Shown one piece after another: positions 44,389 through 53,218 of a stretch of 64,000 nucleotides of DNA. Source of the DNA: Microcaldota archaeon. GTDB lineage: Archaea > Micrarchaeota > Micrarchaeia > Micrarchaeales > Micrarchaeaceae. The translations under genes were made by a program, and so were the position numbers. The stretch covers positions 124,001 to 188,000 of the forward strand of contig JAKATK010000001.1 in assembly GCA_021827995.1 (NCBI GenBank), read 5' to 3'. Below the pieces are notes generated by a model. That model was not told the DNA's origin and searched no databases. It saw only the letters and a program-made list of their open reading frames with translations. Numbering within the stretch: position 1 is the first letter of the stretch; each line of letters opens with the position of its first letter.

Positions 44389-44416
44389 TACGGCGGCCGA
44401 ACGCACGCCGAAATCG

Positions 44417-45793
44417 GTGAATCGGATGGTCATGGGTTCTGTGCCAGAGCAGGTGGACGTCGCCGTGATAGGGGGCGGCGTCGGCGGCTATGTCGCGGCG
44501 ATACGCGCGGCGCAGCTGGGCGGCAGCGTCGCCATAGTCGAGAAGGAGAAACTGGGGGGACACTGCCTAAACTACGCATGCATACCGTCAAAGACGCTGA
44601 TAAGAATATCCGACATATTCTACGAGGCCCAGCACTCCCAGAAGTTCGGCATCGATGTCGCGTCCGCGTCAATCGACGCCAAGAAGATGTACGAGTGGCG
44701 CATGGGCGTATCTAAAAAGCTGGAGGAGGGCGTCGCGTTCCTGTGCAAGTCCTACGATATAGACGTATTCAAGGCCGCAGCCACTTTCACGAACCCTGGC
44801 ACGCTACAGTTGACGAACGGCGTCTCGCTCGAGTTCAAGAAGGCGGTGATAGCGACCGGTTCCGAGCCATCGTCCCTGCAGGGTTTCGGCTTCGGCGGCA
44901 ACGTCATAGACTACAAGGCCGCGTTGATGCTCGACAGGATACCGACCTCTATGGCGATAATAGGCGCAGGCTATGTCGCAGTCGAGATAGGCACGCTCTA
45001 CGCCAAGCTGGGCACGAGAGTGTCAATCGTTGCCAGGTCCGACGTTCTATCCCACTTCGACAGCGAAGCGGTGTCGATTGTCAAGAGGCGCATGGCGTCG
45101 CTGGGCATAGCGCTCTACACCGGCGTGACTCCAGCCTCGCACTCCGGCAACAGGCTGTCGCTGAGCGATGGCCGCACCATAGACGCCGAGCTCATGGTTG
45201 TCGCAGTAGGCCTGCACCCGTACACTGACGGTCTAGGCTTGGAGAACACTATGGTAAAGCGCGACGACAAGGGTTTCATCGCCGTCGACAGTTCGCTGCG
45301 CACAGCCGATGACAGGATACTCGCAGTCGGCGACGTTACGGGCGAGCCCATGCTGGCCCACAGGGCCATACGGCAGGGCATCATAGCCGGAGAGGTGGCC
45401 ATGGGACAGAACTCGTCGTTTGACAACGTCGTCATACCAGCGGTCATATTCTCCGATCCGGAGATAGCGATAGCCGGCACAGTAGAGGAAGCCGACGGCA
45501 TCAAGACAGCCAAGTTCCCTTTAACCGCGTTAGGGAGGGCAATCGCCCTCGATAGGAGGGAGGGCTTCGTCAAGATAGCAAGCGACTCGAACGGTCTGGT
45601 CAAGGGCGTAGAGATAGTGTCTGACGACGCCAGCGCGATGATAAGCGAGGCCGCGCTGGCCATAGAAATGGGTGCCACGCTAGAGGATATTGCAGCCACC
45701 ATACACCCGCACCCGACGTACAGCGAGGCCGTGCAAGAGGCTGCGGAGGCCGCGCTAGGCCACCCGGTACACTTCTTCTATGGCAAGAAATAG
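44417..45793 (+). CDS. lpdA: Dihydrolipoamide dehydrogenase E3
   Basis: 458 residues: FAD-binding VAVIGGGVGGYVAAIRAAQLG, redox pair CLNYAC in GGHCLNYACIPSKT, NAD-binding IIGAGYVAVEIGTLYAKLG, and the C-terminal HPHPTYSEAVQEA with catalytic His and Glu. It reoxidises lipoyl groups of E2. The start may be GTG 44417 or ATG 44426. It closes the operon. Confidence 0.93.
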   Translation: MNRMVMGSVPEQVDVAVIGGGVGGYVAAIRAAQLGGSVAIVEKEKLGGHCLNYACIPSKTLIRISDIFYEAQHSQKFGIDVASASIDAKKMYEWRMGVSKKLEEGVAFLCKSYDIDVFKAAATFTNPGTLQLTNGVSLEFKKAVIATGSEPSSLQGFGFGGNVIDYKAALMLDRIPTSMAIIGAGYVAVEIGTLYAKLGTRVSIVARSDVLSHFDSEAVSIVKRRMASLGIALYTGVTPASHSGNRLSLSDGRTIDAELMVVAVGLHPYTDGLGLENTMVKRDDKGFIAVDSSLRTADDRILAVGDVTGEPMLAHRAIRQGIIAGEVAMGQNSSFDNVVIPAVIFSDPEIAIAGTVEEADGIKTAKFPLTALGRAIALDRREGFVKIASDSNGLVKGVEIVSDDASAMISEAALAIEMGATLEDIAATIHPHPTYSEAVQEAAEAALGHPVHFFYGKK

Positions 45794-45800
45794 AGCCGGG

Positions 45801-46016
45801 TCAGCGCCGCCTCTTTCTATGCATGCGTATCTCTGCCGTCTGTGCATCCATCCACATCGTTACTGCGAAGACCTCAACCACCATGAGTAAACCAGTGATC
45901 GCTACGCCCAAGACGAAGTTCTGTGCACCCAGCTCGTACCCCGCCAGCACACCCAACGGTGTCTGTATCGAGTACAACCCTGCGGTGACGAATTTCTTGT
46001 AGTTTCTAACCTGCAT
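45801..46016 (-). CDS. Small two-helix membrane protein
   Basis: 71 residues with two hydrophobic stretches (about 12-30, and 33-55 with VAITGLLMVVEVFAVTMW) and a strongly basic end (RMHRKRRR). No family recognised. A TATA-like GAATATTTAAC (minus) lies at about 46083-46095, some 70 bases upstream. It is convergent with the E3 gene, seven bases apart. Confidence 0.5.
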   Translation of the reverse strand: MQVRNYKKFVTAGLYSIQTPLGVLAGYELGAQNFVLGVAITGLLMVVEVFAVTMWMDAQTAEIRMHRKRRR

Positions 46017-46358
46017 GAGACCACTGCTCCGCTTGTCGTGCTGTAATGCCGGTCAAGCCAACGGTAGTACACTGTGCGCGAGCAGTTAAATATTCGCCTG
46101 TCGGAACCGAGAAACCCTGCCTAACCGAAGGCGTATAGCCCGAAGCCTGGGCCGGCATCCATCCAGAGCGTGTGCCACGCACGGTTCGATGCCGAGGCAA
46201 TACCGTACGGCCTAGACAGGCCTATGCCAGCTATCGCCTCGCTCCAGAAAGGTTGTCATCGCTGGCACTGGTGCAGCAGGCTGGACGCGCGGAGTGCCTT
46301 GTGGACTACACTTGTGGCACGGTTCCGGTATGGATGTACGCCTGCGCGTTCTCGCAGA
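46017..46358. other. Intergenic region with a possible gene remnant
   Basis: About 340 bases holding the TATA box of the small membrane protein and, at 46121-46255 on the minus strand, a 44-codon open frame that looks coding but has no start; see the separate entry. Confidence 0.4.
46121..46255 (-). pseudogene. Possible decayed gene, C-terminal remnant
   Basis: An open frame reading QPFWSEAIAGIGLSRPYG, ASNRAWHTLWMDAGPG and FGLYAFG before a TAG. Codon choice (ATA, AGG, GGC, CTG) follows the host pattern, but there is no start codon at its head. Another frame 5' of it (from 46358) reads CENAQAYIHTGTVPQV and then hits a stop. Together they look like a surface-type protein broken by frameshifts. 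Support is by eye only. Confidence 0.3.
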
Positions 46359-47543
46359 CTAGAAATTGGTGAGCAGCGGTACCTCCATCTCATCGTTTGA
46401 GAGGCCGCCATGGCCTCCGAGGTTCCCGTGCGCGCCGAGCGATCCTGGATAGTTGTAATGTATCGCATAGCCGTTGCGCGGCAGTACCATGTGCGTACCG
46501 AACCTGTACCTGAGCGCATCCGGCGGCCTGCCTCCAAAGAGGCCGCTGCGTATCGCCTCATCGCTCCTGACTACGATCGCGCGCTTACCGAAGACCCTCC
46601 CAGCGTAATCCTCGAAGCGCGCCTCCTTGCCATCCTCCACGCTCATGAAGAGCGCCCGTCTCTCGCCCCATGGCGCATTGCTCAGCAGGCCCATAAGCTC
46701 ATCGTCCGGATGTATCTGCGTTGTGTTCCTGTGCTCTATGCTCACCTGGCCGTGGTCAGCCGTTATGATGAAGTCGTAGTCCGAGTCCTCCAGCACCGGC
46801 CTGAGCAGTCTGTGCATCGACGCGAATATGCTGTGCAACGCAGCCCTCGGCTCTTCCACAGCTGGGCTGTAGACGTGTTGCTCGTGGTCCACAAGGTCGT
46901 AATAAACGAAGATGTGCCTCACGCGCTTCTTGACGAGCCTCGCGGCGGCCAGGAACATGTCGTCGAACGAGACGAACGGGACCATCTCTTCCTTCACGAA
47001 CGCGGTGCTTGACAGACCAGTGCCAAGTATAGCCTCGTGCATGAGAGATGTGAAGCCGCCCCTGCGACTGAGCGCCTCTATGGTCCTTGGACGCGCGTAC
47101 AGCCCCCTCGGATCGACGTAGCGCAGTCTCATGTTCGTGTCTATACCGGCGGAAAAGGCCAGCGTGTTCACTATCATGCCGGCTTCCTTGAACGGTATCT
47201 TTGTAGCTATGACGCCATGGCTCGCTGGCGCCTCGCCGCTGTAGAAGCTCGAGAGCGCGTTTATCGTCGTGGACGGGAACACTGTCGTAATGGGGCGCAT
47301 GTTGAGCCACTTCGCGTACCCGCTGGCGCTGCCATTGCCATAGAGAACGCGGCTGGCCAGGTCGCGGCCCATGCCGTCTATTATCATGACTACCTTGTTG
47401 CGCCTCCTGCCTATCAGCTTACCAGAGTCAGCCCTGAGAAGCTCCCTCGCCACCTCCAGGTTGCTGTTGCCGAAGTCCGGCATGCGCATGCCGGCTTCAC
47501 GGAGCTCTTCTACAAGTGCAGTCATCGAATCCCTGCGCATCAA
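46359..47543 (-). CDS. Alkaline-phosphatase-superfamily phosphodiesterase/pyrophosphatase
   Basis: 394 residues. Metal and nucleophile motifs of the nucleotide pyrophosphatase/phosphodiesterase type: MIIDGMG, VFPSTTINAL (Thr nucleophile), YYDLVDHEQHVYSP, ITADHGQV and GGHGGLSNDEMEVPLL. It likely hydrolyses a phosphodiester or pyrophosphate bond. No signal peptide, so cytoplasmic. It overlaps the apt stop by four bases, so both are cotranscribed. Confidence 0.85.
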   Translation of the reverse strand: MMRRDSMTALVEELREAGMRMPDFGNSNLEVARELLRADSGKLIGRRRNKVVMIIDGMGRDLASRVLYGNGSASGYAKWLNMRPITTVFPSTTINALSSFYSGEAPASHGVIATKIPFKEAGMIVNTLAFSAGIDTNMRLRYVDPRGLYARPRTIEALSRRGGFTSLMHEAILGTGLSSTAFVKEEMVPFVSFDDMFLAAARLVKKRVRHIFVYYDLVDHEQHVYSPAVEEPRAALHSIFASMHRLLRPVLEDSDYDFIITADHGQVSIEHRNTTQIHPDDELMGLLSNAPWGERRALFMSVEDGKEARFEDYAGRVFGKRAIVVRSDEAIRSGLFGGRPPDALRYRFGTHMVLPRNGYAIHYNYPGSLGAHGNLGGHGGLSNDEMEVPLLTNF

Positions 47544-48064
47544 TACTTGACGAGCGACACCACGTTGTCAGCGCCGAGTCTACCCCTTGCGTTCAGGTCG
47601 GCTAGCTCTATCATGTAGGCCAGGCCTACTATGTTCCCGCCCATCTGCCTGACCAGGTCCATCGCTGCAAGCGTGGTACCGCCGGTCGCCAGCAGGTCGT
47701 CCACTATGAGCACTTTCGAGCCCCTCTCTATCGCGTCGCTGTGCATCTCTATCGTCTCCTGGCCGTACTCGAGGCTGTAGCTGCGCGCCACCTTGTCGTA
47801 TGGAAGTTTACCCTTCTTCCTTATTGGTATAAAGCCGGTGCCCATCTTGTAGGCGAGGGCAGACCCCACTATGAAGCCCCTCGCCTCTATGCCCACTATA
47901 TAGTCCGGCTTGAAGCCCACCGTCCTGGCCGCCAGTTCGTCTATGCAGGCCGCGAACATCCTCTTATCCTTGAGCAACGGAGTTATGTCGCGGAATATGA
48001 TTCCCTTCTTCGGGTAGTCTGGTATGTTCCTAATGCGCTCCTTGATTGCTGCCTCTAAGCCCAT
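47540..48064 (-). CDS. apt: Adenine phosphoribosyltransferase
   Basis: About 174 residues: RNIPDYPKKGIIFRDITPLL, GIEARGFIVGSALAYK, RKKGKLPY and the PRPP site VLIVDDLLATGGTTLAA. It makes AMP from adenine and PRPP. The ATG at 48064 is chosen because a TATA-like CTTTTTATCCC (minus, 48093-48103) places transcription start near 48072. Confidence 0.92.
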   Translation of the reverse strand: MGLEAAIKERIRNIPDYPKKGIIFRDITPLLKDKRMFAACIDELAARTVGFKPDYIVGIEARGFIVGSALAYKMGTGFIPIRKKGKLPYDKVARSYSLEYGQETIEMHSDAIERGSKVLIVDDLLATGGTTLAAMDLVRQMGGNIVGLAYMIELADLNARGRLGADNVVSLVKY

Positions 48065-48136
48065 GCAATCACGCAGCATATTTTCGCGCAAGGGATAAAA
48101 AGGCATGGTAGCGCGGCTGCGGCGAGTCCCGGTGCG

Positions 48137-49720
48137 TCAGCGCGCGGAACCGAAGTCAGGCAGTTCGCGGCCATTGAGCGACTCCACCAGTAGGATTCTG
48201 ACCCTGCTGCCATGCCTGAGCCTGGTCTCGTATACGCGCATGTAGACACGCGTGAGCTCGAGCACAGTCGCGTTGGGGAACAGCGTGCGCACGCGGTCCG
48301 CAGCCGCGTTCTCGTCAACATCGGTGTTGAGTAGACGTCCCAGTGCTGATACTTGCACAAGCCGTGGCGGACTACGCATCGATTCCGCTGAACTGTTTGC
48401 AAGCGTGACCCTGTTGTTCTTCTTGGTCACAAGGCCACCGGCCTCTAGCCTATCGAGCGCGTGGTCGAGCGCGATAGGGCTGACGCCGACCGATTTCTGC
48501 AGCGCCGCAATGTCCACTCTGCGCCTGGACGCGACCTCCCTAAGCACCTCCAGGTCTTTCTTCGATAACCGCGCAGAATCGATGGCCGGCGCTGCGATAA
48601 ACGAGACACGCCGGTCGATGCGCACCACACGCAAGCGGTCATCCAGCATCACATAGCGCTCCTCGTACTCGCCACTGCGTCCTGTCGGTATACCAATCTT
48701 GATGAGCGCGATCGCTATGAACGCCTCCCCAATGTTTTCGATTGCCTCGGTCTTCTTGCCAAGTACACCGAAGCGCTTCCTCTCGTTTTTCTCTGCGTAA
48801 TCCCTAGCATAGCCCTCATCAAAGTTCGGCGCGAGCATCAACGCGCCACTACGCTCCGCGGTAGTTGATTGCGTGGTCCGCGCCGCAGGGCCCGCAGCGC
48901 CGCCGCTAACTGGACCGCGCGCAGAGAGTTCGCGTATCATATCGCCGAGCTTCTCCTTGGCTGCGCCGCTCACCGCTACAACCGGTGTGCCGCCCTGCGC
49001 CGCAGTTGTCCTGGCCTTTGCGTGGAACTTGCCAGTGTGCGGTATGCCGAATGGCGTGAACTCGCCGGCGACCTGCGTGGCCAGATTGCCGAGGTCCGTC
49101 TTGCCGCCGAAGAGCGTGCTAACCGCCTTCATGTCGTTCTCTATTACTAGCTTGCCTACGAAGCCGTAGTAGCACTGTGCGAGCACGTTCTTGCTTATGT
49201 TCGACGGCCTCTGCGTCGCTACGAGCAGGCCTATGCCGCGTTTCCTGCCCCTCACGCTGAGCTCCTCCACAATGTTCATCCTCTGGTGCGTTACCTGCGG
49301 AGCGAACTTGTCCGCTTCCTCTACAACCACCAAGTAGGGCTTTCTAGCCCTGCTTTCTATTTCGTAGAGCGCGGCCAGGGCCTGCTCAACCACTGCAGCG
49401 CGCTCCGCCGATTCGGACACGTCAAGAATCACTGGCACGCCGTAGCTTATGCTTCTTGAGAAGAGTGGCCCCATGTCAGTGTCCAGGTTCAGGTCCGCGC
49501 CTTCGCCGCCTACCAGCAGAACCGCGAACGAGTTCCTGAGCGATGAGTACTCGCCCTCGGTATCGATTATGCAGAATGGCAGGCCCAGCCTGCACAGCTC
49601 TTCCGCAATGACGCCGACAAGGTAAGACTTGCCTGAGCCGCTCTGCCCTATGACGCAGCCTCTGCCCGTAATGACCTGTTGGGCGTCTATCCCGACACCT
49701 GGCGCTATGTTTACTTCCAT
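48137..49720 (-). CDS. HerA-like DUF87 ATPase with C-terminal winged helix
   Basis: 527 residues. N-terminal FtsK/HerA-type ATPase: Walker A GQSGSGKS (residues 25-32), Walker B YLVVVEEAD, and GLLVATQRPSNISKNVL. Residues about 400-460 look like a winged helix (LSKKDLEVLREVASRRRVDI). HerA proteins move along DNA, usually with NurA in end resection; no nurA is adjacent, so this may be another DUF87 branch. A TATA-like AGTAATAAAG about 20 to 30 bases ahead suggests a leaderless ATG. Confidence 0.8.
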   Translation of the reverse strand: MEVNIAPGVGIDAQQVITGRGCVIGQSGSGKSYLVGVIAEELCRLGLPFCIIDTEGEYSSLRNSFAVLLVGGEGADLNLDTDMGPLFSRSISYGVPVILDVSESAERAAVVEQALAALYEIESRARKPYLVVVEEADKFAPQVTHQRMNIVEELSVRGRKRGIGLLVATQRPSNISKNVLAQCYYGFVGKLVIENDMKAVSTLFGGKTDLGNLATQVAGEFTPFGIPHTGKFHAKARTTAAQGGTPVVAVSGAAKEKLGDMIRELSARGPVSGGAAGPAARTTQSTTAERSGALMLAPNFDEGYARDYAEKNERKRFGVLGKKTEAIENIGEAFIAIALIKIGIPTGRSGEYEERYVMLDDRLRVVRIDRRVSFIAAPAIDSARLSKKDLEVLREVASRRRVDIAALQKSVGVSPIALDHALDRLEAGGLVTKKNNRVTLANSSAESMRSPPRLVQVSALGRLLNTDVDENAAADRVRTLFPNATVLELTRVYMRVYETRLRHGSRVRILLVESLNGRELPDFGSAR

Positions 49721-49876
49721 CGCAGAGTTATCCGAAGAAAGTAATAAAGAGGTTTGACCCCTGCCTAGGGCCAGCGGCGCATTCGGTATGCCTAGACAGC
49801 AATCCTAGTCATCCGCCAAACCAATATCGGTCCATGCTCTCCTGCGACCAAGACCGATATTGTCTGTCAATCCGAA

Positions 49877-50437
49877 TCAGCGATAAAGCAGGTCCATTAC
49901 TATTCTGTAAGTCAGTCCCCAGATAGTGTACTGGCCGACAGTTATTGAAGGCATGACACCGGACCCCGAGCCCTCAATCGTGTAGTTGGACTGGCCCCCG
50001 GCGTTCATGAGCTCTTCGAGGCCGATCCACCTGTACGACGATACCTCTTCGGCGTTTGGGCTGATCTGCGCGCTGCTGTTTAGGATGAATACGCTCGGCA
50101 CAACTGTGATGCTGCCCATGTTGGTAGTCATCGGTTTCAGATAGCCTAGAAACGTTGCGTGCACGCCAAGGTCGAACCCCAGCTCCTCGAGAGTCTCCCT
50201 CCTAGCGGTCTCGTAGTAACTGTCGTCCCTTGGATCCCTCTTGCCTCCAGGAAAGGCGACATGGCCGGACCAGCGGTCGCCATCCCTATCGGCCCTCTTT
50301 ATGAAAAGCGAACACGGCTCGCCATCCTTGACATGCAAAACTACCGCAACACTAGCTGCATCCCCTTCAATCAGCGCAGGTTCATTCTTGTCGAGCATCT
50401 CCGCTAGTTTCATTAACTTTCTGTAGTCGTACGCCAC
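49877..50437 (-). CDS. Nudix hydrolase, CoA-pyrophosphatase-like
   Basis: About 186 residues with a complete Nudix box (GGKRDPRDDSYYETARRETL then EELG) preceded by GHVAFPGGK, the pattern of NudL-type CoA diphosphatases. It should cleave a nucleotide diphosphate derivative. The start is uncertain: TATA-like TTTTTATATTA (minus, about 50464-50475) points to GTG at 50452 or 50437; the frame stays open to 50545. Confidence 0.82.
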   Translation of the reverse strand: MAYDYRKLMKLAEMLDKNEPALIEGDAASVAVVLHVKDGEPCSLFIKRADRDGDRWSGHVAFPGGKRDPRDDSYYETARRETLEELGFDLGVHATFLGYLKPMTTNMGSITVVPSVFILNSSAQISPNAEEVSSYRWIGLEELMNAGGQSNYTIEGSGSGVMPSITVGQYTIWGLTYRIVMDLLYR

Positions 50438-50545
50438 CGAACCGCCGTGCACTATCGTTGTAGCATAATATAAAAACATTAGTATCGGTAGCGGGCCACG
50501 GTCAACCATAATGCCGCACAACCGGCCGGCACTTATCGCAATCAA

Positions 50546-51079
50546 TAAAATTGTATAGCGGACCCAGCCCTAGCAGTGCACTAGGCGGACTGCGCTTTCG
50601 GCACGGATTCGGAACCTGCCATGGGGTAAAAGGTTCTAAATTGGGTGAGGACAACCGTGACGATTGCACCAAAGAACCGGAGGACGCCAAAGACGCAGAA
50701 GCGGAGCCACCGCGGCATATGCGTATTGGCATATAAACATTCGTGCCAGTAGCGGTTGTCGGCACGCCGATTGCCTTGATGACCGCAAAGCGGATGGAAT
50801 GTCCTACACAGTCTCAACCGCAGCTCGCATTGCCTATCCTCTCGCTCCAGATATTTCTGCGTTCTTCTGTTCGCGCAACTATGCTACGAATGCAGGCAAG
50901 AAATCATTGCCATCCACGTTTTCATAGCCACTAGCTGGTTTGGCTGTGGCATTCTGCTAGCGATGGTTGCAGCTATACTCTGCGGCTAGTCCTATTACGG
51001 TGCGTTCTGCGGTATTGGCTGCGCATTATCCAGCTTGAAACCGCAGGACTAGACACAGATCCCCTTTGGCCATCCGCGC
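50546..51079. other. Intergenic region, weak signals only
   Basis: About 530 bases. A minus-strand frame ending at 50581 includes a hydrophobic stretch (MPRWLRFCVFGVLRFF, then IVTVVLTQF) that could be a 45-residue membrane peptide, and a TATA-like GGCATATAAAC is at about 50724-50734. Neither is enough for a gene call. Confidence 0.3.
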
Positions 51080-52825
51080 TCAGGGCAGGCCTCCGTCGTT
51101 TTCATGCGGTCTTCTAGTCTTGATTGCCGAAAATATCGCTGCCAGCAAGGCCATCGCAGCGCCGGCGTACATCACTATGCGCATGCCCTCCATGAAAGGC
51201 GCCGATATAAGGTTAGGGAAGAACGACGTGCTGAGTATGACCTCCTGGTTCCTTATCGGTATTGTGTTCATAGTGCTCTGCGGTATAAGTGCCTTTAGCG
51301 GGCTATAGCCCAGGAGCGCTGCAAACAGCGCGGCTGATGGCGGTATGTCTATTGACAGCTGTGAGGCCGTGTTCACAGACACGTTCTGCGCCACCAAGCC
51401 GTTGTACAGCGCAGCGGGCAGCGAAGACGACACGCCGAGTATGAGCAGGCTGAAGAATATGGCCAAGCTGAACATGAACGCCACGTTGAGTATCGTGGCT
51501 CTCATGCCCGATGCTATACCTCGGTACTCCGGCGGCACCGAACTCATCACAAACGCGGTGTTGGGCGGCGTGAACATCCCCTGGCCCATCCCTATGAAGA
51601 ATATCGTGACCGCAAAGAGCATGTAGTCGAAGTTTGCCGGCATCGATGCAAGCGCCACCAAGCCCACAACGTTTATCAGCATGCCAGCAGTAGTGAAGCT
51701 CCTGGATCCGTACTTGTCCGACAGATAGCCGAAGAGCGGCGCTGCGACCAGTAAGCCTAAGACCAGCGGCGCCATCGCTATCGCGGCCTGGAACGGCGTG
51801 TTCTCGAAGCTTATGCCGTGCAGTGGCAGCCAGACGCCCTGTAACCAGATTATGAGCATGAACTGCAGGCCGCCGCGCGCCATGCCGGCTAGAAGCAGCG
51901 ACATGTTTCCTGCCGCGAAGGCCTTTATCCTGAAGAGCTTGAGGTGCAGCATAGGGTTCTCCGTCCTGAGCTCTATGAAAACGAAAGCGACCATCAGCGC
52001 TATCCCGGTTGCAAAGCCGAGCTGTACGTATGGGTCTGCCCAGCCGGTCGGGCTGCCATTGTATGGAAGTATGCCATAGGTCAGGGAGAGTAGCAGCAGT
52101 GCCAACGACGCAGCGAACGTGACGTTGCCGTATACATCGAGCTTCTGCTTACGGTTAAGCGTAGCTATCTCGTGCAGCGCTAGGTAAGCCCATATGGCCC
52201 CTATCACGCCGACTGGCACGCTTATCAGGAAGATCAGGTGCCAGTCTATCCCTGCGAGAACGCCGCCGATAAGCATGCCGGCCAGGGTGCCTCCGACGAC
52301 TGCGATGGAGTTGAAGCCTAGGGCCTTGCCACGCTCGTTCTGTGGGAATGCGTCTGTGAGTATGGCCGCGCTATTGGCGAAAAGGAAGCCGCCCCCGAGG
52401 CCCTGCAGTAGCCTTAGAAGCGTGAGCGAGATGACACCTGCAGTGCCGGTTATCAAATAGGATGAGATATACAGCAGCGTCGATGCGGTTGCGAATATCG
52501 CGAAGCCCATATTGTACAGTCTTACCCTTCCGAACATGTCAGAGAGCCTGCCTATCGTGACAACTGTCACAGATGAGACTATGGTATAGCCGAGCAGCAG
52601 CCACAGCAGCAGGTCAATGTTGTTGCTCACCAGAGGGTTTATGCCCATGCCATTGAATATCGCTGGCAACGATATGAGCAGTATCGAGCCGTCTATCGTG
52701 GCCATCAGCGCGCCGATGGTCGTGTTGGAGAGGGCTATCCACTTGTAGTGTACACCGAACTTCGCTTCTCTGCGCCGCTCCTCTACATCGTAAGCAGACC
52801 CCTCATGCATTCCGGCTGAAGCCAT
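51080..52825 (-). CDS. MFS exporter, DHA2 (14-helix) type
   Basis: 581 residues with about 14 membrane segments. Motif A GRLSDMFGRVRLYNMG and the motif C-like stretch GGTLAGMLIGGVLAG place it with drug:H+ antiporters of the EmrB/QacA type. It probably exports a toxic or hydrophobic compound. It stands alone and no adjacent regulator is seen. Confidence 0.88.
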   Translation of the reverse strand: MASAGMHEGSAYDVEERRREAKFGVHYKWIALSNTTIGALMATIDGSILLISLPAIFNGMGINPLVSNNIDLLLWLLLGYTIVSSVTVVTIGRLSDMFGRVRLYNMGFAIFATASTLLYISSYLITGTAGVISLTLLRLLQGLGGGFLFANSAAILTDAFPQNERGKALGFNSIAVVGGTLAGMLIGGVLAGIDWHLIFLISVPVGVIGAIWAYLALHEIATLNRKQKLDVYGNVTFAASLALLLLSLTYGILPYNGSPTGWADPYVQLGFATGIALMVAFVFIELRTENPMLHLKLFRIKAFAAGNMSLLLAGMARGGLQFMLIIWLQGVWLPLHGISFENTPFQAAIAMAPLVLGLLVAAPLFGYLSDKYGSRSFTTAGMLINVVGLVALASMPANFDYMLFAVTIFFIGMGQGMFTPPNTAFVMSSVPPEYRGIASGMRATILNVAFMFSLAIFFSLLILGVSSSLPAALYNGLVAQNVSVNTASQLSIDIPPSAALFAALLGYSPLKALIPQSTMNTIPIRNQEVILSTSFFPNLISAPFMEGMRIVMYAGAAMALLAAIFSAIKTRRPHENDGGLP

Positions 52826-52869
52826 GGGACCAGATCGCGCGCAACGCTAACAAATAAGATTGATGCCAT

Positions 52870-53004
52870 TGGGGTTGCCGAGATTTGAACTCGGACTAGC
52901 AGGTTACTTCCACAAATTCGCATTCCAGATTCTCATCATCGCACAAGGCTCAAATAAAATAAACATCTGGAGCCTGCTGCGCTGCCAAATTACGCCACAA
53001 CCCC
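52870..53004 (-). tRNA. tRNA-Trp(CCA) with 62-nt intron
   Basis: Minus-strand cloverleaf: acceptor GGGGTTG/CAACCCC, D stem GCGT/GCGC, anticodon stem GCAGG/CCTGC, T arm CCGAG/CTCGG with TTCAAAT. The loop reads CTCCAG then A after removing an intron at about 52905-52966 between positions 37 and 38; the anticodon is at 52968-52970. The intron contains a box C-like ATGATGA and a stretch ATCTGGA complementary to the anticodon side. Splice sites are set by the canonical position; the central helix has one mismatch. TATA-like AATTTAAATC lies at about 53031-53041. Confidence 0.9.
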
Positions 53005-53218
53005 GAGCCATGTGAATTCGTTGTCAAGATTTAAATTGCTGACTGTGTCGCATGCGGCAGCGTATGTGTCGGTAATCATCCCGCGCATCGCGCAAATGCA
53101 TAACAGATAGTATGGAAAACATACTTAAGTATACAAAAGTTTTTTAATCTTTATTCCGCATTTCATGTTTTAAGCAGTGGCCATGCGCAAGTCATCCGGA
53201 TGTGAACGGAGTGATTGA

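Noticed and set aside
50743-50934. 63-residue plus-strand frame
   Set aside because: No recognisable composition, family or ribosome site; the TATA-like element alone is weak.
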